Source: Actinomadura roseirufa
Lineage (GTDB): Bacteria > Actinomycetota > Actinomycetes > Streptosporangiales > Streptosporangiaceae
DNA: 32,679 nt
Reading direction: 5' to 3'
NCBI RefSeq assembly: GCF_900659635.1
Contig: NZ_CAACVB010000073.1
Span: forward strand, 1 to 32,679
Shown here piece by piece: positions 29,658 to 32,679 of the stretch (its first letter is position 1; the number at the start of each line of letters is the position of its first letter). The notes beneath the pieces were generated by a model. The model saw only the letters and a list, made by a program, of their open reading frames with translations, was not told the DNA's origin and made no database searches. The position numbers were made by a program, and so were the translations under genes.

Positions 29658-31151
29658 ATGAGGCAGATCACGAAGAGGGCGGCCGTGCTGGCCGCCGCGT
29701 TCGCGGTCGCGGCGACGGGCGGCACGGCCGCCGCGTCCGCGCAGCGCGCCGGCCGCGAGCCCGGGGACTGCGTGGCCGTCCCCGGCGCCGACTGCGGAAC
29801 GGTCCGGGTTCCGCTCGTCCGGTCGCGCCCGGAGCTGGGCACCACCACCGTCGCCTACGCCGTGATCCGGCACCGCGACGCGTCCCGTCCCGCCAAGGGG
29901 ACGTTCACCGTCAACCCCGGCGGGCCGGGCGACTCGGCGCTGGTGTACGCGCCCGGGTACGCCGCGACGTTCGCGGGTCTGCTGAAGGACCACGACCTGC
30001 TGATCGTGGAGCCGCGCGGCGTCAACCGGTCCGACCCGGCGAACTGCGGCGCCGGCCTGCCGCTGCCCGCGACCCGGGACGGCTTCGTCCGCATGATCGG
30101 CGCCTGCGGCACGGCCCTCGGCGAGCGGCGCCGCGCCTACACCTCGGCGGAGATCGCCGACGACATCGACGCCGTCCGGGCGAGGCTCGGGATCCCCCGC
30201 CTGGACCTGCTCGGCGAGTCCTACGGCACCTACCTGATGACCGTCTACGCCCAGCGGCACCCGGACCGGGTGCGGTCCGCCGTGCTGTCCAGCGCGTACC
30301 CGCTGGCCTTCGACCTGTGGGCCCGTCCCAACGTCCGGGCCGCCAACCGGGCGGTACGGCTGCTGTGCGAGCGCAGCGGGGGTGCCTGCGACGGCGACCG
30401 GGTCCTGCGCGACGTCTCCCGCCTCGCGGGACGGCTCAAGGCGCGTCCCCTCCGCTACACGCCCGAGGGCGGCGGACCGGCCCGCGACCTGGACGACACG
30501 TCCCTCGCCGCGATCGTCTACGGCGCCGCGAGCGGTGCGCCGGAGGACATCGGGGACCTCCCGGCGATGGTCCGCACCGCGCTGAGCGGCGACACCCGCA
30601 TGCTCGTCGAGGCCGCCGGGAAGGCGGGCCCGATGTCGGGCTCGGCCCTTCGCCGGAACGAGGAGCAGGAGTTCAACGTCGCGCACGCCGCCGCCGTGAT
30701 GTGCAACGACTACCCGACGCTCTGGGACCGCAAGGCGCCGGTCCGGACCCGCCTGCGCCAGTACGCGGCCGGCCGCGCCGCGCTGCCCGAGCGGACGTTC
30801 TGGCCGTTCGGCAAGGTCGCCTGGACCAGCGCCATCAGCGACCAGGGCGACGCCTGTATCCGCTGGCCGGACCGCGACGCCCCGGCCCAGCCGACGAACG
30901 GGCCGTTCCCGGACGTGCCCGTGCTGGTCGTGTCCGGCGACCTGGACCCCAACACTCCCACCGAGTCGGGACGTCTGGCCGCCCGCCAGTTCCGCCGCGC
31001 CACCGTCGTCGAGGTCCCCAACGTCGGCCACGTCGCCGAGCGGGAGCCGAGCGGCTGCGCCGCGGGCATCGAGTCCGCGTTCGTCCGCGACCTGAGGCCG
31101 GGCGACCTGTCCTGCCTGGCCGCCGTCCCGCCCGTTCCCGTCCGCTCCTGA
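29658..31151 (+). CDS. Secreted alpha/beta hydrolase, tripeptidyl aminopeptidase-like (497 aa)
   Basis: A signal peptide (residues 1-28, ending AAASA) exports the enzyme. The alpha/beta-hydrolase core shows the oxyanion segment NPGGPGDS, the nucleophile elbow GESYG with Ser188, and the C-terminal 'TAP-like' domain with the acid in SGDLDPNTP and the base in NVGHV. Family members (Streptomyces SlpD/SlpE and Tap) cut tripeptides from peptide N-termini outside the cell. The ATG at 29658 is chosen because the signal peptide begins there; an ATG 12 codons upstream is possible. A strong hairpin follows the stop codon. Confidence 0.9.
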   Translation: MRQITKRAAVLAAAFAVAATGGTAAASAQRAGREPGDCVAVPGADCGTVRVPLVRSRPELGTTTVAYAVIRHRDASRPAKGTFTVNPGGPGDSALVYAPGYAATFAGLLKDHDLLIVEPRGVNRSDPANCGAGLPLPATRDGFVRMIGACGTALGERRRAYTSAEIADDIDAVRARLGIPRLDLLGESYGTYLMTVYAQRHPDRVRSAVLSSAYPLAFDLWARPNVRAANRAVRLLCERSGGACDGDRVLRDVSRLAGRLKARPLRYTPEGGGPARDLDDTSLAAIVYGAASGAPEDIGDLPAMVRTALSGDTRMLVEAAGKAGPMSGSALRRNEEQEFNVAHAAAVMCNDYPTLWDRKAPVRTRLRQYAAGRAALPERTFWPFGKVAWTSAISDQGDACIRWPDRDAPAQPTNGPFPDVPVLVVSGDLDPNTPTESGRLAARQFRRATVVEVPNVGHVAEREPSGCAAGIESAFVRDLRPGDLSCLAAVPPVPVRS

Positions 31152-31159
31152 GACCACGT

Positions 31160-31192
31160 GGGTGCCGCCCACCGCGGGGGCGGGCGGCACCC
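31160..31192 (+). terminator. Intrinsic-type terminator hairpin after the peptidase gene
   Basis: GGGTGCCGCCC (31160-31170) and GGGCGGCACCC (31182-31192) form a perfect 11-bp stem with an 11-base loop, nine bases past the stop codon. There is no T-run, as is usual in this kind of genome. Confidence 0.75.
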
Positions 31193-31315
31193 GACCCGAA
31201 ACGCCGTATCGCGGACGCGGCCATGGTTACCAACACCATGCGAACCTCGGAGCCGATCTTGGTTGTGCGCCCGCCACGTCCGGGCCCGCGGGCGCGACCC
31301 ACGCGCCCCCTCACC

Positions 31316-31438
31316 ATGCGCCGCCACGTCACCCGCCACGTGGGCCTGCCGCCCCGCGACTACCGCCAAGCCTTCGGCGCCACCACCGGCCAACCCCGAG
31401 ACGCTGATTCCGCGCGCTCAGGACGCCCGGCCGGGTAG
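31316..31438 (+). pseudogene. Probable remnant of an AraC/GlxA-family regulator gene (C-terminal end only)
   Basis: The frame encodes MRRHVTRHVGLPPRDYRQAF and then a divergent tail to a TAG at 31436-31438. This matches the end of the second helix-turn-helix of AraC-type regulators, where a 'LRRHF..H.G.SP..YRR.F' pattern is nearly universal. The rest of the DNA-binding domain and the effector domain are absent upstream in all three frames. It is therefore either a decayed gene or a very small open frame resembling one by chance. There is no ribosome-binding site. Confidence 0.45.
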
Positions 31439-31478
31439 GCGACCACGCCGCACACGGCGCGGATCTTCCTCTCCGGCG

Positions 31479-31931
31479 TCAGGACCGCTCACTCGCCAGC
31501 GTCGCCAGGTTCTGGTTGCCGTCCGCCCACGTCACCGTCATCACGAGCCCGCGGATCCTCCAGCCGCCGTCCCGCACGAGGTCGAACCGGTACGTCCCGC
31601 CCAGCGTCCACAGCGGCGACCCGAACGGGTTCGCCAGCCGGTGCGTGGCCTGGAACACGGCGGTGCACACGGCGGTGTCCCCGTCCAGGGTCACCAGGTG
31701 GTTGCCCAGGATGTGCTGCGTCGCGTCGTACCCGCCCAGCCCCGCCTTCCACGCCCCACCGATCTGCTCGGCGCCGATCGTGATGGGCTCCCCACCGTTG
31801 AGGCTGGTGTAGTCCAGCGCCACGCTCTCGGTGAAGATCTCCCTCAGCCGTTCCCACTCACGCTGGTCGGCGTGCCAGGCCATCCGCGTACAGACCTCGA
31901 TGATGTCGAGCCTGTCCTCAACACTGCTCAT
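31479..31931 (-). CDS. NTF2/SnoaL-like protein (150 aa)
   Basis: The sequence has the cone-shaped NTF2 fold pattern: N-terminal helices (VEDRLDIIEVCTRMAWHADQ and WERLREIFTES), then the strand and helix ALDYTSL...GAEQIGGAWKAGLGGYDATQHILGNHLV and C-terminal strands (TYRFDLVRDGGWRIRGLVMTV). Asp40, His73 and His78 sit where scytalone-dehydratase-like and SnoaL enzymes keep active-site residues, so an enzyme (dehydratase, cyclase or isomerase) is possible. Many such proteins have no known role. The ATG at 31931 has AGGGGA nearby. No biosynthetic partner is in view. Confidence 0.85.
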   Translation of the reverse strand: MSSVEDRLDIIEVCTRMAWHADQREWERLREIFTESVALDYTSLNGGEPITIGAEQIGGAWKAGLGGYDATQHILGNHLVTLDGDTAVCTAVFQATHRLANPFGSPLWTLGGTYRFDLVRDGGWRIRGLVMTVTWADGNQNLATLASERS

Positions 31932-32079
31932 GATTCCCCTTGGAAGACATTGGTCCCCGTAACCCCATCGGGCACGCAAACTATCGAACCGCTCCATCCG
32001 CCCCGTCCAATGCCCCCTCTCATAGCCGTCGGCTATCGCCTCCGCCCCGGGGCACGAGCGAGGCGGGCGCGAGCCCGGA

Positions 32080-32125
32080 GGGGTGGCGCCGTTGGGCCGC
32101 AGCGATCGGAAGACGGCGCCACCCC
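32080..32125 (-). terminator. 13-bp stem hairpin with 20-base loop (terminator or regulatory)
   Basis: GGGGTGGCGCCGT (32080-32092) and ACGGCGCCACCCC (32113-32125) are perfectly complementary. It is the second hairpin met after the stop of the 109-aa gene on the minus strand. The long loop is unusual for a simple terminator; an operator or a stable RNA element is possible. Confidence 0.45.
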
Positions 32126-32195
32126 AGCTCATGCGGCGAGCGGGACCCTACCTGCACAGACGGCCGGCGTGCGACCGCCCATCCACTGAACGGAA

Positions 32196-32247
32196 GGCGC
32201 GGTGGTGCGGGGACCTCGGGGGCGGCGTCAACCCGCACCACCGCGCC
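32196..32247 (-). terminator. 16-bp perfect stem hairpin with 20-base loop after the 109-aa gene
   Basis: GGCGCGGTGGTGCGGG (32196-32211) and CCCGCACCACCGCGCC (32232-32247) form the longest perfect stem in the window apart from the exporter palindrome. On the minus strand it begins 23 bases past the stop codon, the normal place for a terminator. Its loop is also 20 bases. Confidence 0.6.
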
Positions 32248-32270
32248 GGTCTCGGGGCTCGCGTGATGTG

Positions 32271-32600
32271 TCAGGCGGGCGGCAGCCCGAGCATCCGCCC
32301 GATCGTCTCGGCCGCCTGCTCGGCCGTGACACCGAGCTGCGCGCCGTGGTCGGGCCCGCAGTACCAGAGGAACGCCTCCCGATGCCGAGCCCACACCACG
32401 TAATGCGGCCCGAGCCCCGACCGGATGAGATGCAGAATCTCCGTCCCGTGCGGCAATATCGGCGCCACACCCGAAAACCGCCGGCTCACCAACAGCGCCA
32501 GCTCGGCCAGCCGCTCACCCGGTGAAGTGGACGCGGGGGGCTCTGCCGCGTCACCTGTCCCCCCGCGCCCACGCTCGAAGTCACTCACCGCCGCACCCAT
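32271..32600 (-). CDS. Small protein of unknown function (109 aa)
   Basis: After a polar Gly/Ser/Pro-rich start (residues 1-28), the rest looks like a compact domain: GERLAELALLVSRRFSG, THR-free GTEILHLIRSGLGPHYVVWARHREA, FLWYCGPDHG and AEQAAETIGRMLGLP. The pattern of helix, strand pair and final helix with normal codon bias supports a real gene. I do not recognise the family. The ATG at 32600 overlaps the end of the gene upstream by 20 bases; a GTG at 32588 is an alternative start. Neither has a clear ribosome-binding site, which fits translational coupling. Confidence 0.7.
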   Translation of the reverse strand: MGAAVSDFERGRGGTGDAAEPPASTSPGERLAELALLVSRRFSGVAPILPHGTEILHLIRSGLGPHYVVWARHREAFLWYCGPDHGAQLGVTAEQAAETIGRMLGLPPA

Positions 32601-32679
32601 GCTTCATCGGTGCGCCGAGAGTGGTGGCCACGACCAACGCCGCGTCCACGATCCGATCGGCCTCGGCGATCGGCTCACC
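32581..32679 (-). CDS. C-terminal end of an upstream gene running out of the window (partial)
   Basis: On the minus strand the frame from the window edge reads EPIAEADRIVDAALVVATTL and ends in MKHGCGGE with a TGA at 32581-32583. Codon third positions are mostly G or C, as in its neighbours, and the stop overlaps the start of the 109-aa gene, as in the coupled pairs elsewhere here. Too little is visible to name a family. It could still be a chance frame. Confidence 0.4.
   Translation of the reverse strand, partial: GEPIAEADRIVDAALVVATTLGAPMKHGCGGE

Larger units (their letters stand above)
31152..31478. other. Gap between the peptidase and NTF2-like genes
   Basis: These 327 bases contain the peptidase terminator (31160-31192) and a probable remnant of an AraC-type regulator gene (31316-31438). 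The stretch 31200-31260 is slightly AT-richer and shows no clear promoter or gene. Confidence 0.5.
31932..32270. other. Non-coding gap with two long hairpins
   Basis: No gene is supported in these 339 bases. Two strong inverted repeats (32080-32125 and 32196-32247) lie here between two genes read on the minus strand. The part nearest the NTF2-like gene (31932-32040) has somewhat lower GC and probably carries its promoter; no convincing -10/-35 pair was found. Confidence 0.5.

Noticed and set aside
29615..31438. 607-codon plus-strand frame overlapping the peptidase gene
   Set aside because: The part over the peptidase is a shadow. Only its last 41 codons, past the terminator, resemble a protein (the AraC remnant), and these are reported separately.

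Overview
The window is very GC-rich, gene-dense DNA from an actinobacterium. The evidence is the strong G/C third-position bias in every gene, a mycothiol S-conjugate amidase (mycothiol is an actinobacterial thiol), DHA2 and MMPL exporters, NarL/LuxR two-component pairs and many GTG/ATGA start overlaps. Gene content and style fit a mycelial soil lineage such as Actinomadura/Thermomonosporaceae or a relative; that placement is an inference. No tRNA, rRNA, CRISPR array, insertion sequence or phage gene was seen. All family names come from reading motifs by eye; no database was searched.

Layout. 1-6.2 kb: the tail of a membrane-anchored protein (possibly a Ser/Thr kinase), a short Rho factor, a lipoprotein, a crotonase-fold enzyme lacking both hydratase glutamates, and a histidine kinase/response regulator pair. 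6.3-10.9 kb: an MMPL exporter divergent from the two-component pair, then a DHA2 drug exporter translationally coupled to a mycothiol S-conjugate amidase. 10.9-12.7 kb: a Tat-exported polysaccharide deacetylase and an orphan FetB-like permease. 12.7-19.5 kb: a sugar-acid/D-amino-acid locus. RidA, IclR and a PfkB kinase run left; a D-serine-dehydratase-like PLP enzyme, an N-acyl-D-amino-acid deacylase and a GntP permease run right from a shared promoter region.

19.5-26.2 kb: a TetR regulator, an MFS exporter, a GAF-LuxR regulator and two overlapping acyl-CoA synthetases. 26.5-28.8 kb: a four-helix membrane protein coupled to a solute-binding lipoprotein with no ABC permease or ATPase. 28.9-32.7 kb: small genes (DUF1905, a four-cysteine zinc-ribbon-like protein), a secreted tripeptidyl-peptidase-type hydrolase, a probable AraC-regulator remnant, an NTF2/SnoaL-like protein, an unknown 109-aa protein and the tail of another gene. 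Several strong hairpins separate them.

The most interesting system is the 12.7-19.5 kb locus. Read as a pathway, the permease imports an N-acylated amino-sugar acid, the deacylase exposes the amine, the PLP enzyme removes ammonia to give 2-keto-3-deoxygluconate, RidA clears the imine, the PfkB kinase makes KDPG, and IclR (the family of KdgR) regulates. This would be a route for N-acetylglucosaminate, the end-sugar left by oxidative chitin cleavage. The conventional reading is D-amino-acid catabolism. Second are the DHA2 exporter-Mca operon, whose promoter is built into a 48-bp near-perfect palindrome, and the short Rho, which carries histidines at two positions where E. coli Rho has RNA-stacking aromatics.
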